A stretch of 64,000 nt of DNA. Origin: Sphingomonas bisphenolicum. GTDB lineage: Bacteria; Pseudomonadota; Alphaproteobacteria; Sphingomonadales; Sphingomonadaceae. A program made the position numbers and the translations under genes. Positions 21,254 through 30,463 of the stretch are shown in pieces. The stretch lies in the NCBI RefSeq assembly GCF_024349785.1, contig NZ_AP018817.1, forward strand, positions 2,945,501 through 3,009,500, written 5' to 3'. Under the pieces are notes generated by a model. That model was not told the origin of the DNA. It saw only the letters and a program-made list of their open reading frames with translations, and did not search any database. Each line of letters opens with the position of its first letter. The stretch's first letter is position 1.

Positions 21254-21765
21254 GGGCGCGGGGCGTCCGTCGTCGCGCCGGCAGCCATGAGGTGCGGCAG
21301 GAGGCGGGCTGACAGGAGAGCGCTCACGTCGCGCACGCAATCTTCGATAATCGCAATCGTCGCGGCCCCGCTCACCAGCCGCGGCATGGGATCGATCGCG
21401 CAGAGCGTGCCATAAAAGCTGCCGTCCGCCAGTATGACCGGGAAGGACACATAGCTTTTGATGCCATAGAAGATCGGCACGGGATGCTTCCGCCAGGCGA
21501 TGTCGGCATCGACATGGTCGATGACCACATAATTTTCGGTCTGGCGGATTTCGTTGCAGATCGTCATCTGCACGTCCAACTCGGCGCCGGGCTCAAGGCC
21601 GAAGGCGATCTTGTCGAGCACCTGGCAGGCGATCCAGCGATCTTCGGTCACGTGCGCAACAGCGGCAAAGCCCATATGCGTCACGTCGCACAAGCGCGTC
21701 AGGATGGCGCGGATCGCGTCGTCGTCGCCCAGTTCGGCGGCCTGGATGGCCAATTCGTCCTTCAT
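21241..21765 (-). CDS. GAF domain protein
   Basis: The 174-residue protein is a single GAF domain: GFAAVAHVTEDRWIACQVLD, CNEIRQTENYVVIDH and SFPVILADGSFYGTLCAID are typical. No kinase, cyclase or DNA-binding domain follows. It probably senses a small ligand or binds a chromophore and works with a partner; the ligand is unknown. I start at MKDELAIQAA (21765), since more upstream starts would run towards the tRNA gene. The 3' end overlaps uvrD by 13 bp. Confidence 0.75.
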   Translation of the reverse strand: MKDELAIQAAELGDDDAIRAILTRLCDVTHMGFAAVAHVTEDRWIACQVLDKIAFGLEPGAELDVQMTICNEIRQTENYVVIDHVDADIAWRKHPVPIFYGIKSYVSFPVILADGSFYGTLCAIDPMPRLVSGAATIAIIEDCVRDVSALLSARLLPHLMAAGATTDAPRPQAG

Positions 21766-21908
21766 GCCGCAGCAATGGCAGGAAAGCGTCGCTTTGGCGA
21801 GTCTGGAGCGCAATGAACGCGTAAAATCCTGCGTCCCGAACATGTTTGGCGATGGGGAGAAAAGCCGCTGGGCACCATCTTCACCGACGGCTTCCTCTTC
21901 GACGACAT

Positions 21909-21984
21909 TGGTGGAGCCTAGCGGGATCGAACCGCTGACCTCCTGCATGCCATGCAGGCGCTCTCCCAGCTGAGCTAAGGCCCC
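21909..21984 (-). tRNA. tRNA-Ala(GGC), copy 1
   Basis: The 76-nt minus-strand gene begins GGGGCCTTAGCTCAGC and ends in an encoded CCA. The anticodon stem CCTGC/GCAGG encloses the loop ATGGCAT with anticodon GGC. Acceptor, D and T arms pair well. The mature sequence is the same as the second copy 178 bp away. Confidence 0.97.
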
Positions 21985-22115
21985 ATCATGCGCGGCCGGG
22001 CCGCAATCATATGGTCAGGCCATGTCCGGCAATGCCGTCGGCCAACTATATTTCCTGGCAAGTTGCAAGCGCCGCCCCTCCCGCAGGATAGGGCGCCCCT
22101 CGCTTGCGCTCAGGC

Positions 22116-22161
22116 ATTTTTCGGGAAAATGTCCCCCGGACATTTTCTTGTTCCGAAAAAT
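22116..22161. repeat. Nested palindrome abutting tRNA-Ala copy 2
   Basis: The inner hairpin is GAAAATGTCC, CCC loop, GGACATTTTC (22125-22147). It is enclosed by ATTTTTCGG (22116-22124) and CCGAAAAAT (22153-22161), with a 5-nt bulge TTGTT on the right. The palindrome ends one base before the 3' CCA end of the second tRNA-Ala gene. It could be a processing or termination structure, or a dispersed repeat that uses the tRNA edge. Confidence 0.6.
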
Positions 22162-22237
22162 TGGTGGAGCCTAGCGGGATCGAACCGCTGACCTCCTGCA
22201 TGCCATGCAGGCGCTCTCCCAGCTGAGCTAAGGCCCC
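22162..22237 (-). tRNA. tRNA-Ala(GGC), copy 2
   Basis: This 76-nt minus-strand gene repeats the first copy: GGGGCCTTAGCTCAGC at the 5' end, anticodon GGC, encoded CCA. The two copies are in the same orientation, 177 bp apart. Gene 5' flanks differ, so the duplication covers little more than the tRNA. Confidence 0.97.
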
Positions 22238-22324
22238 GTCACCAGTGAAGCGCCGTTGGGTCCGGCGCCTCGGAGGTCGCTGCCATTAGGTGGCGGCAAT
22301 CTCCTTGGCAAGAACAAATTTCAG

Positions 22325-22657
22325 TTAATTGTCGTCGCTGTCGTCATCGCTCGCCGCATCGACGCCGAGATCGTCGTCACCACCCAGATCGACGTCATTG
22401 TCCGGCGAATCGCCATCGTCATCGACGTCGATGTCCAGATCGTCGTCGGCCGTTTCCAGCTCGCCGTCGGCGGTCTCGATCACCTTCTTGGGCGCCGCTT
22501 CCTCATAAGGCAGCGGCTGCTTCGACTTCAGCACCGGCTCTGGTTCCCAGGCGCTGCCGCAATTGATGCAGGTTACCGGATCATCCTTGCCCAGGTCGTA
22601 GAAGCGAGTCGCGCATTTCGGGCAGGTCCGTTTCGTGCCCCATTCAGCCTTCACCAT
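22325..22657 (-). CDS. TIGR02300 (FYDLN acid) family protein
   Basis: This 110-residue protein starts MVKAEWGTKRTCPKCATRFYDLG. A four-Cys zinc ribbon (CPKC at 12-15, CINC around 30-33) surrounds the FYDLGKDDP motif. The C-terminal half is an acidic tail of Asp-rich repeats (DDDLDIDVDDDGDS). The family is broadly conserved in alphaproteobacteria, with no settled function. The tail resembles histone- or RNA-polymerase-binding acidic tails, but that is speculation. It is divergent from aroA. Confidence 0.9.
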   Translation of the reverse strand: MVKAEWGTKRTCPKCATRFYDLGKDDPVTCINCGSAWEPEPVLKSKQPLPYEEAAPKKVIETADGELETADDDLDIDVDDDGDSPDNDVDLGGDDDLGVDAASDDDSDDN

Positions 22658-22804
22658 GTCCGGCCTGTTCCTTCTTAGATGCTCAAATAGAAATTCACGC
22701 GGCACAACAGACGTTGCCCGCGAAACGTCGGGCGCCTTGCCATAGCGGAACCGCGCTGTCAAAAGCCGGGCGCATTTTTTCGGTTCCAGGACAATGGATA
22801 CCCC

Positions 22805-24145
22805 GTGACCCAAATTGAAGACCAGCCCACCCCCATGACCTTCACCGCCGCGCCGTCGCTGGCGGGCAGCGTGACCGTGCCGGGCGACAAGAGCATTTCC
22901 CACCGATCGCTGATGCTGTCGGCCCTGGCCATCGGGCACAGCCGGGTCGAAGGCCTGCTGGAAGGCGAGGACGTGCTGTCCACGGCCGCCGCGATGCGGG
23001 CGATGGGCGCGACCATAGAGCGCGATGCCGATGGCGTGTGGCACATTCATGGCGTGGGCGTGGGCGGACTGCTCCAGCCTGACGTCGCGCTCGACATGGG
23101 CAATAGCGGCACATCGACGCGCCTGCTGATGGGCCTGCTCGCCAGCCATGACCTGACGGCGACGTTCGTGGGCGACGCGTCCCTGAGCAAGCGCCCGATG
23201 GCGCGGGTCACCGAGCCGCTGGCGCGCATGGGGGCGAGCTTCACGACCAGCCCCGGCGACCGTCTGCCGCTGACGATGAAGGGCGCCTGCCCGGCCGTAC
23301 CGCTCGACTATCGCCTTCCCGTCGCATCGGCGCAGGTCAAATCGGCGATCCTGCTCGCCGGCCTCAACACGCCTGGCATCACCCGCGTCGTCGAGCCGAT
23401 CCCGACCCGCGACCATAGCGAGCGGATGCTCAAGGGCTTCGGCGCCGAACTGAACGTCGAGGTGGAGGCAGACGGCACGCGGATCATCACCTTGGTCGGC
23501 GAGGCGGAGTTGCAGCCGCAGCAGATCGTGGTGCCCGGCGACCCCTCCTCCGCCGCCTTCCCCATGGTCGCCGCGCTGCTGGTGCCCGGATCGCAGGTGA
23601 CAATCGCCAATGTCGGACTGAATGCGACGCGCGCCGGCCTCATCGACCTGCTGCGCGAGATGGGCGGCGACATCGAGGTCATCAACGCCCGCGACGTCGG
23701 CGGCGAGCCGGTCGGCGACCTCATCGTCACGGCGTCGGCGCTCAAGGGTGTCGAGCCGGACCCGGCGCGCGCGCCCAGCATGATCGACGAATATCCGGTC
23801 GCTTTCATCGCCGCCGCGCTGGCGCAGGGGCGCAGCGTGTTTCGCGGGCTGGACGAACTGCGCGTCAAGGAATCGGACCGCATCGCCACCATGGCGGCCG
23901 GGCTGCGGGCGATCGGTGTGAGCATCGAGGAACTGGAGGATGGCATCATCATCGAAGGCAGCGGCGGTGCGCCTCTGACTGGTGGCGGGCCGATCGCGAC
24001 GAAACTGGACCATCGGATCGCGATGAGCTTCGCCATTGCCGGACTGGTGTCGAAAGACGGCGTGACCATCGACGATATGCGCCCGGTCGCCACCAGCTTC
24101 CCGACCTTCGTGCCGCTGTTGGCCCAATTGGGAGCCATCGCATGA
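22805..24145 (+). CDS. aroA: 3-phosphoshikimate 1-carboxyvinyltransferase (EPSP synthase)
   Basis: AroA joins shikimate-3-phosphate and PEP in the shikimate pathway. The 446-residue protein has VPGDKSISHRSLMLSALA at the N-terminus, the LDMGNSGTSTRLLMGLLA motif, KRPMARVTEPLARMGA and the C-terminal LRVKESDRIA. The glycine-rich GNSGTSTR loop keeps Gly and Thr of the family. GTG at 22805 gives the full ORF; ATG at 22835 is an alternative. The stop overlaps the next gene by 4 bp. Confidence 0.97.
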   Translation: MTQIEDQPTPMTFTAAPSLAGSVTVPGDKSISHRSLMLSALAIGHSRVEGLLEGEDVLSTAAAMRAMGATIERDADGVWHIHGVGVGGLLQPDVALDMGNSGTSTRLLMGLLASHDLTATFVGDASLSKRPMARVTEPLARMGASFTTSPGDRLPLTMKGACPAVPLDYRLPVASAQVKSAILLAGLNTPGITRVVEPIPTRDHSERMLKGFGAELNVEVEADGTRIITLVGEAELQPQQIVVPGDPSSAAFPMVAALLVPGSQVTIANVGLNATRAGLIDLLREMGGDIEVINARDVGGEPVGDLIVTASALKGVEPDPARAPSMIDEYPVAFIAAALAQGRSVFRGLDELRVKESDRIATMAAGLRAIGVSIEELEDGIIIEGSGGAPLTGGGPIATKLDHRIAMSFAIAGLVSKDGVTIDDMRPVATSFPTFVPLLAQLGAIA

Positions 24146-24390
24146 CGTTCGACCTTGCCAACGTCATCGGGTTGATGGGCAGCGCGCTGATGGTTGTCGC
24201 CTATGCCTATAGCAATATGGCCAAAACCCTGAATTTCGTCATTTTCAACGCGATGAACCTGGTCGGCGCACTGCTGCTTATCTGGTCGTTGACCGTTCAT
24301 TTCAATCTGGCGTCCATGGCGCTGGAGGTCGTGTGGGCCGCGATCGCCCTGCTGGGGCTGGGCAATGCGCTGAAAGGGAAGAAGCGATGA
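24142..24390 (+). CDS. CBU_0592-like small membrane protein
   Basis: This 82-residue protein has three hydrophobic segments: NVIGLMGSALMVVAYAYSN, FNAMNLVGALLLIWSL and ALEVVWAAIALLGLGNAL. The spacing and the NxVG motif match the CBU_0592 family of unknown function. The start ATG overlaps the aroA stop and its own stop overlaps the cmk start, both by 4 bp, so it is translationally coupled on both sides. Confidence 0.75.
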   Translation: MTFDLANVIGLMGSALMVVAYAYSNMAKTLNFVIFNAMNLVGALLLIWSLTVHFNLASMALEVVWAAIALLGLGNALKGKKR

Positions 24391-25022
24391 TCATCGCCGT
24401 CGACGGACCCGCCGCATCGGGCAAGGGCACCATCGCCAAGGCGCTGGGCCGCCATTACGGCCTGCCCGTGCTGGACACCGGCCTGCTCTATCGCGCGGTC
24501 GGCCTGTCCGTGCTGAAGGCGGGCGGCGACCCGGATGTGGAAGCCGATGCGTTGGCCGCCGCCGGATTCGAGGACGCGATCCTGGCCGATCCGGCGCTGC
24601 GCAGCGAAGCGGTCGGCTCCCTCGCCTCGCGCGTGTCGGTGCATCAGAGCGTACGTGACGCCCTCGTCCAGCGGCAACGCGATTTCGCGACCCAGCCGGG
24701 CGGCGCCATCCTGGACGGGCGCGACATCGGCACGGTCATCGCACCCGACGCCGACGCCAAGATTTTCGTGACGGCCAGCGTCCATGTGCGTGCCGAGCGC
24801 CGCTACAAGGACGCGCTCAGCCATGGCGGGCACCCGGACATGGATAGCCTGATCGCCGACATCCAGGCCCGCGACACGCGCGACATGAGCCGCGACCATG
24901 CCCCGCTCAAGGTCGCGCAAGGCGCAGACTTGCTAGATACGAGCGATTTGACTATAGACGCGGCCGTCCAGCGGGCGATCGCGCTTGTGGACGCCCAGCT
25001 TGAAGGTCGCTCCAGAAGTTGA
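24387..25022 (+). CDS. cmk: Cytidylate kinase
   Basis: Cmk phosphorylates CMP and dCMP. The 211-residue protein starts MIIAVDGPAASGKGTIAKAL, containing the P-loop, followed by LDTGLLYRAVG and the DGRDIGTVI substrate motif. The ATG at 24387 overlaps the previous stop (ATGA). The aroA-cmk-rpsA order is widely conserved in proteobacteria. Confidence 0.97.
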   Translation: MIIAVDGPAASGKGTIAKALGRHYGLPVLDTGLLYRAVGLSVLKAGGDPDVEADALAAAGFEDAILADPALRSEAVGSLASRVSVHQSVRDALVQRQRDFATQPGGAILDGRDIGTVIAPDADAKIFVTASVHVRAERRYKDALSHGGHPDMDSLIADIQARDTRDMSRDHAPLKVAQGADLLDTSDLTIDAAVQRAIALVDAQLEGRSRS

Positions 25023-25030
25023 CCCGTCAA

Positions 25031-25058
25031 GGCGCGCGGTTGTTCCGGGCGCCCTTTT
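25031..25058 (+). terminator. Likely terminator after cmk
   Basis: GGCGC (25031-25035) pairs with GCGCC (25049-25053), with inner CGG/CCG pairing, and TTTT follows. It starts 8 bp after the cmk stop. It separates the aroA-cmk transcript from rpsA, which has its own leader. Confidence 0.5.
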
Positions 25059-25102
25059 CGCTTTTCAAGAATGCGCGTTCCCAAGCTCCTAACTCGCGGG
25101 AT

Positions 25103-25166
25103 ATGTTCAGGATATTCGGTCCTGAACATGCTTTGGCCAAAGACCATCGGACACAACCGATTGGCC
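25103..25166 (+). promoter_or_regulatory. Structured rpsA leader
   Basis: Two hairpins precede rpsA. The first is a perfect 10-bp stem, ATGTTCAGGA (25103-25112) with TCCTGAACAT (25120-25129). In the second, ATCGG/CCGAT lies inside GGCCA/TGGCC (25135-25166). S1 represses its own translation through a folded leader in E. coli; this leader may do the same, but only the folding is visible here. Confidence 0.5.
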
Positions 25167-25191
25167 AGCAATGATGAGTGAAGGACCAACC

Positions 25192-26904
25192 ATGGCCTCT
25201 ACGGCATTTCCCTCGCGCGACGATTTCGCCGCGCTTCTCAATGATTCTCTCGGTGGCGAAGACGGCGGTTTCGAAGGGCGCGTCGTCAAGGGCACCGTTA
25301 CCGCCATCGAAAACGACCTGGCCGTCATCGACGTCGGCCTGAAGTCCGAAGGCCGCGTGCCGCTGCGCGAATTCGCCGCGCCGGGCCAGAAGGCTGACCT
25401 GAAGGTCGGCGACGAAGTCGAAGTCTACGTCGACCGCGTCGAAAACGCCCATGGCGAAGCCATGCTGTCGCGCGACCGCGCTCGCCGTGAAGCCGCCTGG
25501 GACAAGCTGGAAGCCGAGTTCACCGAAAGCGCGCGCGTCGAAGGCGTCATCTTCGGCCGCGTCAAGGGTGGCTTCACCGTCGACCTGGACGGCGCCGTGG
25601 CGTTCCTGCCCGGTTCGCAGGTCGATATCCGCCCGGTGCGCGACGTCACCCCGCTGATGGACATTCCGCAGCCCTTCCAGATCCTCAAGATGGATCGTCG
25701 CCGCGGCAATATCGTCGTGTCGCGTCGCGCCATCCTGGAAGAAACCCGCGCCGAACAGCGCAGCGGCCTGATCCAAACGCTGGCCGAAGGCCAGATCATC
25801 GAAGGCGTCGTCAAGAACATCACCGACTATGGTGCGTTCGTTGACCTGGGCGGCATCGATGGCCTGCTGCACGTCACCGACCTGTCGTACAAGCGCATCA
25901 ACCACCCCAATGAGATGATCAACATCGGCGACACCGTCCGTGTCCAGATCATCCGCATCAACCGCGACACGCAGCGCATCAGCCTCGGCATGAAGCAGCT
26001 GGAAAGCGATCCGTGGGAAGGCGCCGCCGCCAAGTATCCGATCGGCGCCAAGCTGTCGGGCCGCGTCACGAACATCACCGAATATGGTGCGTTCGTCGAG
26101 CTGGAGCCGGGCATCGAAGGCCTGGTCCATGTGTCGGAAATGTCCTGGACCAAGAAGAACGTCCACCCCGGCAAGATCGTTTCGACCAGCCAGGAAGTCG
26201 AAGTTCTGGTCCTCGAAGTCGATCCCGAGAAGCGCCGCATCTCGCTCGGCCTCAAGCAGGCCCAGTCGAACCCGTGGGACAGCTTCGCAGAGCGTCACCC
26301 GATCGGTTCGACCGTCGAAGGCGAAGTCAAGAATGCGACCGAGTTCGGCCTGTTCATCGGCCTAGACGGCGACGTCGACGGCATGGTCCACATGTCCGAC
26401 ATCGCCTGGGGCATTTCGGGCGAAGACGCGCTGGCGCTGCACCGCAAGGGTGAGGCCGTTCAGGCCGTCGTTCTCGACATCGACGTCGAGAAGGAGCGCA
26501 TCAGCCTGGGCATGAAGCAGCTTGAGCGTGGCGGCCCGGCCGCTGGCGGCACCGCTGCTGCGGCTGCCGGCCTCAACAAGAACGCGATCGTCACCGTGAC
26601 CGTTCTGGAAGTCCGCGACGGCGGCCTGGAAGTCCAGGCTGGCGAAGACGGCGCCGCCGGCTTCATCAAGCGCAGCGACCTGGGTCGCGACCGCGACGAG
26701 CAGCGTTCGGAACGCTTCCAGATCGGCCAGAAGTTCGACGCCATGGTGACCGGTTTCGACCGCGCCAAGAAGCCGACCTTCTCGGTCAAGGCGATGCAGA
26801 TCGCCGAAGAGAAGCAGGCAGTCGCACAATATGGTTCGTCCGACAGTGGCGCGTCGCTGGGCGACATCCTCGGCGAAGCGCTCAAGGCGAAGACCGAAGG
26901 CTGA
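25192..26904 (+). CDS. rpsA: 30S ribosomal protein S1
   Basis: S1 binds mRNA and helps load it on the 30S subunit. The 570-residue protein starts MASTAFPSRDDFAALL and has six S1 (OB-fold) repeats; clear ones include GVVKNITDYGAFVDLGG, GRVTNITEYGAFVELEPG and GEVKNATEFGLFIGLDG. The ATG at 25192 has AAGGA 7 nt upstream; an in-frame ATG at 25171 overlaps the leader. Codon use is strongly biased, as expected for a highly expressed gene. Confidence 0.98.
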   Translation: MASTAFPSRDDFAALLNDSLGGEDGGFEGRVVKGTVTAIENDLAVIDVGLKSEGRVPLREFAAPGQKADLKVGDEVEVYVDRVENAHGEAMLSRDRARREAAWDKLEAEFTESARVEGVIFGRVKGGFTVDLDGAVAFLPGSQVDIRPVRDVTPLMDIPQPFQILKMDRRRGNIVVSRRAILEETRAEQRSGLIQTLAEGQIIEGVVKNITDYGAFVDLGGIDGLLHVTDLSYKRINHPNEMINIGDTVRVQIIRINRDTQRISLGMKQLESDPWEGAAAKYPIGAKLSGRVTNITEYGAFVELEPGIEGLVHVSEMSWTKKNVHPGKIVSTSQEVEVLVLEVDPEKRRISLGLKQAQSNPWDSFAERHPIGSTVEGEVKNATEFGLFIGLDGDVDGMVHMSDIAWGISGEDALALHRKGEAVQAVVLDIDVEKERISLGMKQLERGGPAAGGTAAAAAGLNKNAIVTVTVLEVRDGGLEVQAGEDGAAGFIKRSDLGRDRDEQRSERFQIGQKFDAMVTGFDRAKKPTFSVKAMQIAEEKQAVAQYGSSDSGASLGDILGEALKAKTEG

Positions 26905-26926
26905 ACCTTCCTGTCCTTCGACAAAT

Positions 26927-26962
26927 GAAAAGCCCGCCGGACCCATGTCCGGCGGGCTTTTT
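26927..26962 (+). terminator. Strong intrinsic terminator of rpsA
   Basis: AAAGCCCGCCGGAC and GTCCGGCGGGCTTT form a perfect stem with a CCAT loop, followed by a T run. It lies 23 bp after the rpsA stop. It has A and T runs on both sides, so it may also work on the minus strand. Confidence 0.92.
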
Positions 26963-27082
26963 CATGTCCGTGATGCCATCGTCCTTTTGGAAACGTAACG
27001 ATCTTGATGTTGCCCGATTGTCAACGCCTTGCGGAACCTCTATGCAGAACATGGGGCACGGCAGAGGGGCGCTGGAGAACCA

Positions 27083-27373
27083 ATGATCCGTTCGGAACTG
27101 ATCCAGAAGCTGGCCGAGGAAAATCCGGGGCTCAGCCTGCCGGAAGTGGAAAAGATCGTCGATCTCTTCTTCAGGGAAATTGTCGACCGGCTTTCCACCG
27201 GCGGCCGCGTGGAATTGCGCGGATTCGGTGCTTTCACAACCCGCGCCCGCGATGCGCGCACCGGGCGCAATCCCCGCACCGGCGAGCAGGTGCCGGTATC
27301 CGCCAAGCGGGTGCCCTATTTCAAGCCGGGCAAGGAAATGCGCGAACGGCTTAACGGCAAGGACGACGCCTGA
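27083..27373 (+). CDS. ihfB: Integration host factor subunit beta
   Basis: IhfB pairs with IhfA to bend DNA sharply at specific sites. The 96-residue protein starts [16 protein letters not shown] and has the HU/IHF motif [20 protein letters not shown] followed by the Pro-containing arm [20 protein letters not shown] before ATG 27083 fits a ribosome binding site. The rpsA-ihfB order is typical of proteobacteria; the terminator between them implies a separate promoter in 26963-27082. Confidence 0.95.
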   Translation: MIRSELIQKLAEENPGLSLPEVEKIVDLFFREIVDRLSTGGRVELRGFGAFTTRARDARTGRNPRTGEQVPVSAKRVPYFKPGKEMRERLNGKDDA

Positions 27374-27452
27374 GTCGATCCATCGTGTCGATCCATGGCT
27401 TGACCTGCCGCGCGCCAGCCGTCAGGGGATGCCCTGCCCAGCGGCATGATGG

Positions 27453-27538
27453 GCGGACGTGGCGAAATCGGTAGACGCAGCGGACTTAAAATCCGCCTTC
27501 CCCTGGAAATGCGGGTTCAAGTCCCGCCGTCCGCACCA
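27453..27538 (+). tRNA. tRNA-Leu(TAA)
   Basis: The 86-nt gene starts GCGGACGTGGCGAAATCGG and ends with encoded CCA. The anticodon stem GCGGA/TCCGC encloses CTTAAAA with anticodon TAA. A long variable arm marks it as class II, in line with leucine. Confidence 0.97.
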
Positions 27539-27606
27539 TCATCGACAATGTGCTTTTTTCGACCAAAAGGCTGGATATTGCGACCCGTTGCCGCAATGAT
27601 GCCGCC

Positions 27607-29391
27607 ATGGCCGGTGCAATCAATCCCAATAGTTTCAGCGACTCCCTCGTCATCCTGGGGGCGGCGGGACTCGTCATTCCCGGTTTCGCGCGGCTTCGCA
27701 TCAGTCCGGTGATCGGCTTCATTCTGGTCGGCCTCGCGGTCGGACCGGCGGGTCTGGGATCGCTGGTCGGCCAATATCCCTGGCTATACCATGTCACCAT
27801 ATCCAATGGCGCGGCGATCGAGCCATTCGCCGAGCTGGGCGTCATATTATTGCTCTTTTCGATCGGCCTGGAACTGAGTTTCCGGCGATTATGGACGATG
27901 CGCGCGCAGGTCTTCGGGGTCGGTGCGACCGAATTGATCGGCGGCGCGCTGCTGATCGCGACGGGCCTGTACCTGTTGGGACAGCCGACCGCCGGGGCGA
28001 TCGGCCTGGGCCTCGCACTGGCTTTGTCCTCCACGGCAGTCGTGCTGCCGATGGTCGGCACGCAGAGCGCGGTCGGACGCGCCGCCTTCTCCATGCTGCT
28101 GTTCGAGGATCTGGCGCTGGTGCCGATCATCTTCATGCTGGGCGCGCTGGCCCCTTCCGTGGCCGCAAGTCCCGACGGCGCGTGGAGCGAAATGGCCAAC
28201 ACGCTGATGAAGGGCGGCATCACCATCGCCGTGATGCTGGTGCTGGGCCGCCTTGTCCTGCCGCACATCTTCAGCCAGGCGGCACGCACGAAGAGTCCCG
28301 AAGTGTTCCTGGCGGCGAGCCTGCTGGTCGTGATCGTCTCCAGCCTCGCCACCTCGATCGCGGGGCTGTCGCCGATCGTCGGCGCGCTGCTGGCGGGCAT
28401 ATTGATCGCCGAAACCGACTATCATAGCGAGGTCGAGGTAATGACCGCCCCGTTCAAGGGGCTGGCGCTGGGCGTGTTCCTCATCACCGTGGGCATGAGC
28501 CTGGACATCCGCGTGATCCTGGCCAACTGGCCCAGCCTGCTGCTCGCCGTGCTGGGCGTGGTGCTGGCCAAGACGCTGGTGACGTCGGCGCTGCTCTATC
28601 TGTCGGGCGTGCGCAAGGGCGTGGCGCTGGAGGTCGGGGTGCTGATGTCCAGCCCGTCGGAAACCACGCTGATCGTGCTGTCGACCGCCGCGGCTGCGCA
28701 ATTGATCCTGCCGTCCACCGCTGCCTTCTGGCAGATCGTGACCGCCATTGGCCTCACCATCACGCCGCTGCTGGCGCGGATCGGCCATGACGTCGCCCGG
28801 CGGCTGGAAATGGCGCTGGGCGAGGAGCGGATCGAAGCGACCGAGGACCATATCGAGGCGGCAGCGGTCGTCATCGGTTTCGGCCGCGTGGGCCGCATGG
28901 TGTGCGACCTGCTCAAGGCGCACAAGCAGCGTTTCGTCGTCGTCGAATCGGACCCCGATGTGGTCGCGGAGGCGCGGCGGCTGGGCTATCCGATCCTGTT
29001 CGGCGACGTCGCGCGGGTGGAGATGCTCGACCGGCTGCGGCTGGGCCATGCCCGCGCGCTGATCCTGACGATGGACGACCCGGTCCTTTCGGTGCGCGTC
29101 ACCAAGCGGGTGCGCGGATGGGTGCCGGACCTGCCAATCATCGCCCGTGCGCGCGATACCGATCATGCCGCCCAACTCTACAAGGCGGGGGCGAGCGATG
29201 CGGTGCCCGAGACGCTGGAAAGCTCGCTGCAACTGGCCGAGACGGCGCTGGTCGACCTTGGCGTCGCCATGGGGCCGGTGATCGCATCGATCCACCAGAC
29301 CCGCGAGGATCTGCGCGTCGGGATCAAGGAGGCGGCGCAGATGGCGACCGCACCCAAGCTGCGGCGGTTGCGGCCGGACGAGGTAGGCTAA
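27607..29391 (+). CDS. KefB/KefC-type monovalent cation:proton antiporter
   Basis: This 594-residue protein has a CPA2 antiporter domain with about 12 helices (residues 10-390) and a C-terminal RCK/TrkA-N domain with the nucleotide-binding segment [37 protein letters not shown] and [15 protein letters not shown] are KefB/KefC-like. It probably exchanges K+ or Na+ for H+ under control of a nucleotide or electrophile adduct. The start at 27607 ([10 protein letters not shown]) avoids the tRNA-proximal extension. The last 4 bp overlap the convergent glutaminase gene. Confidence 0.9.
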   Translation: MAGAINPNSFSDSLVILGAAGLVIPGFARLRISPVIGFILVGLAVGPAGLGSLVGQYPWLYHVTISNGAAIEPFAELGVILLLFSIGLELSFRRLWTMRAQVFGVGATELIGGALLIATGLYLLGQPTAGAIGLGLALALSSTAVVLPMVGTQSAVGRAAFSMLLFEDLALVPIIFMLGALAPSVAASPDGAWSEMANTLMKGGITIAVMLVLGRLVLPHIFSQAARTKSPEVFLAASLLVVIVSSLATSIAGLSPIVGALLAGILIAETDYHSEVEVMTAPFKGLALGVFLITVGMSLDIRVILANWPSLLLAVLGVVLAKTLVTSALLYLSGVRKGVALEVGVLMSSPSETTLIVLSTAAAAQLILPSTAAFWQIVTAIGLTITPLLARIGHDVARRLEMALGEERIEATEDHIEAAAVVIGFGRVGRMVCDLLKAHKQRFVVVESDPDVVAEARRLGYPILFGDVARVEMLDRLRLGHARALILTMDDPVLSVRVTKRVRGWVPDLPIIARARDTDHAAQLYKAGASDAVPETLESSLQLAETALVDLGVAMGPVIASIHQTREDLRVGIKEAAQMATAPKLRRLRPDEVG

Positions 29392-30332
29392 TCGCCCTCT
29401 TCGGGCGGGCTGAAAACCGACCAGCCGGTGCGGCGCGCCAATAGCTCCAGCGCCTGGGTGCCCAGGCAACTGTTGCCGCTGTCGTTGAGGCCCGGCGACC
29501 AGACCGCGATCGAGGCACGGCCCGGCACGATGGCGAGAATCCCGCCTCCTACGCCCGACTTGCCAGGTATGCCGACGCGAAAGGCGAAATCGCCCGAGGC
29601 GTCATAATGGCCGCAGGTCAGCATCAGCGCGTTGATGCGCCGGGCGCGGCTGGGCGACACCACCCTGCCCCCGTCGGGATGCCGGCCATCGAGCATCAGA
29701 TAGCGGCCGGCGAGCGCCAGTTGGCGGCAGCTCATCTCGATCGCGCATTGATGGAAATAGGTGCCGAGCACCAGATCGACCGGATGTCGGACATTGGCGA
29801 AGGCGCGCATATAGTTGGCGAGCGCCATGTTGCGATAGCCGGTGGCGGTTTCGGACGCCGCGACATCCTCGTTGATGGCGACGCTGTCGTCGCCGGTCAG
29901 GTAGCGCACGAAACGCAGCATCTCGCCGATAGCGACGCGCGGCTGGTGCCCGCCCAGATTGACGTCGGCGACGACGATCGCGCCGGCGTTGATGAAGGGG
30001 TTGCGGGGAATGCCCTGCTCCTGCTCCAACTGGACGATGGAGTTGAAGGCATTGCCCGACGGTTCCCGCCCGACCCGGTCCCAAAGCTGGTCGCCGACCT
30101 TGCCCAGCGCCAGGGTCAGCGCGAACACCTTGGACACGGATTGAATCGAAAAGCCGGTGTCCGAATCGCCGCCCGTCAGCAGGCGGCCGTCCGCTGTCGC
30201 GATGGCGATGCCGAACTGCGCAGGATCGACCTTGGCGAGTTCGGGAATGTAGCTGGCGACCGTACCGCGATCTTCGGCGGCGGCCATATGCGCCACGATT
30301 TCGTCGAGGATCGCCGTCAGATCAGGGGACAT
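29388..30332 (-). CDS. glsA: Glutaminase
   Basis: GlsA hydrolyses glutamine to glutamate and ammonia; it belongs to the serine-dependent beta-lactamase-like fold. The 314-residue protein has the SxxK motif in [11 protein letters not shown], the NPFINAGAI motif, the middle Tyr/Asn residues in [12 protein letters not shown] and the Gly-rich SGVGGGILA near the C-terminus. The length is normal. Its stop overlaps that of the convergent antiporter by 4 bp. Confidence 0.96.
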   Translation of the reverse strand: MSPDLTAILDEIVAHMAAAEDRGTVASYIPELAKVDPAQFGIAIATADGRLLTGGDSDTGFSIQSVSKVFALTLALGKVGDQLWDRVGREPSGNAFNSIVQLEQEQGIPRNPFINAGAIVVADVNLGGHQPRVAIGEMLRFVRYLTGDDSVAINEDVAASETATGYRNMALANYMRAFANVRHPVDLVLGTYFHQCAIEMSCRQLALAGRYLMLDGRHPDGGRVVSPSRARRINALMLTCGHYDASGDFAFRVGIPGKSGVGGGILAIVPGRASIAVWSPGLNDSGNSCLGTQALELLARRTGWSVFSPPEEGD

Positions 30333-30463
30333 GACGGCACCGGAACTTCACGAAGGTCTTGCTGATGACATATCGCTAATTTCTGCCGCAAAAATCCCGC
30401 CCCTTCCGCTGCGCCCACTGCCGTCTTCTAGCAGCGGGCGCGGGAATAGGACAGGCGCGCGGT

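Noticed and set aside
21909..22237. Prophage or genomic island at the tRNA-Ala pair
   Set aside because: No integrase, no direct repeats beyond the tRNA itself, and only 177 bp between copies.
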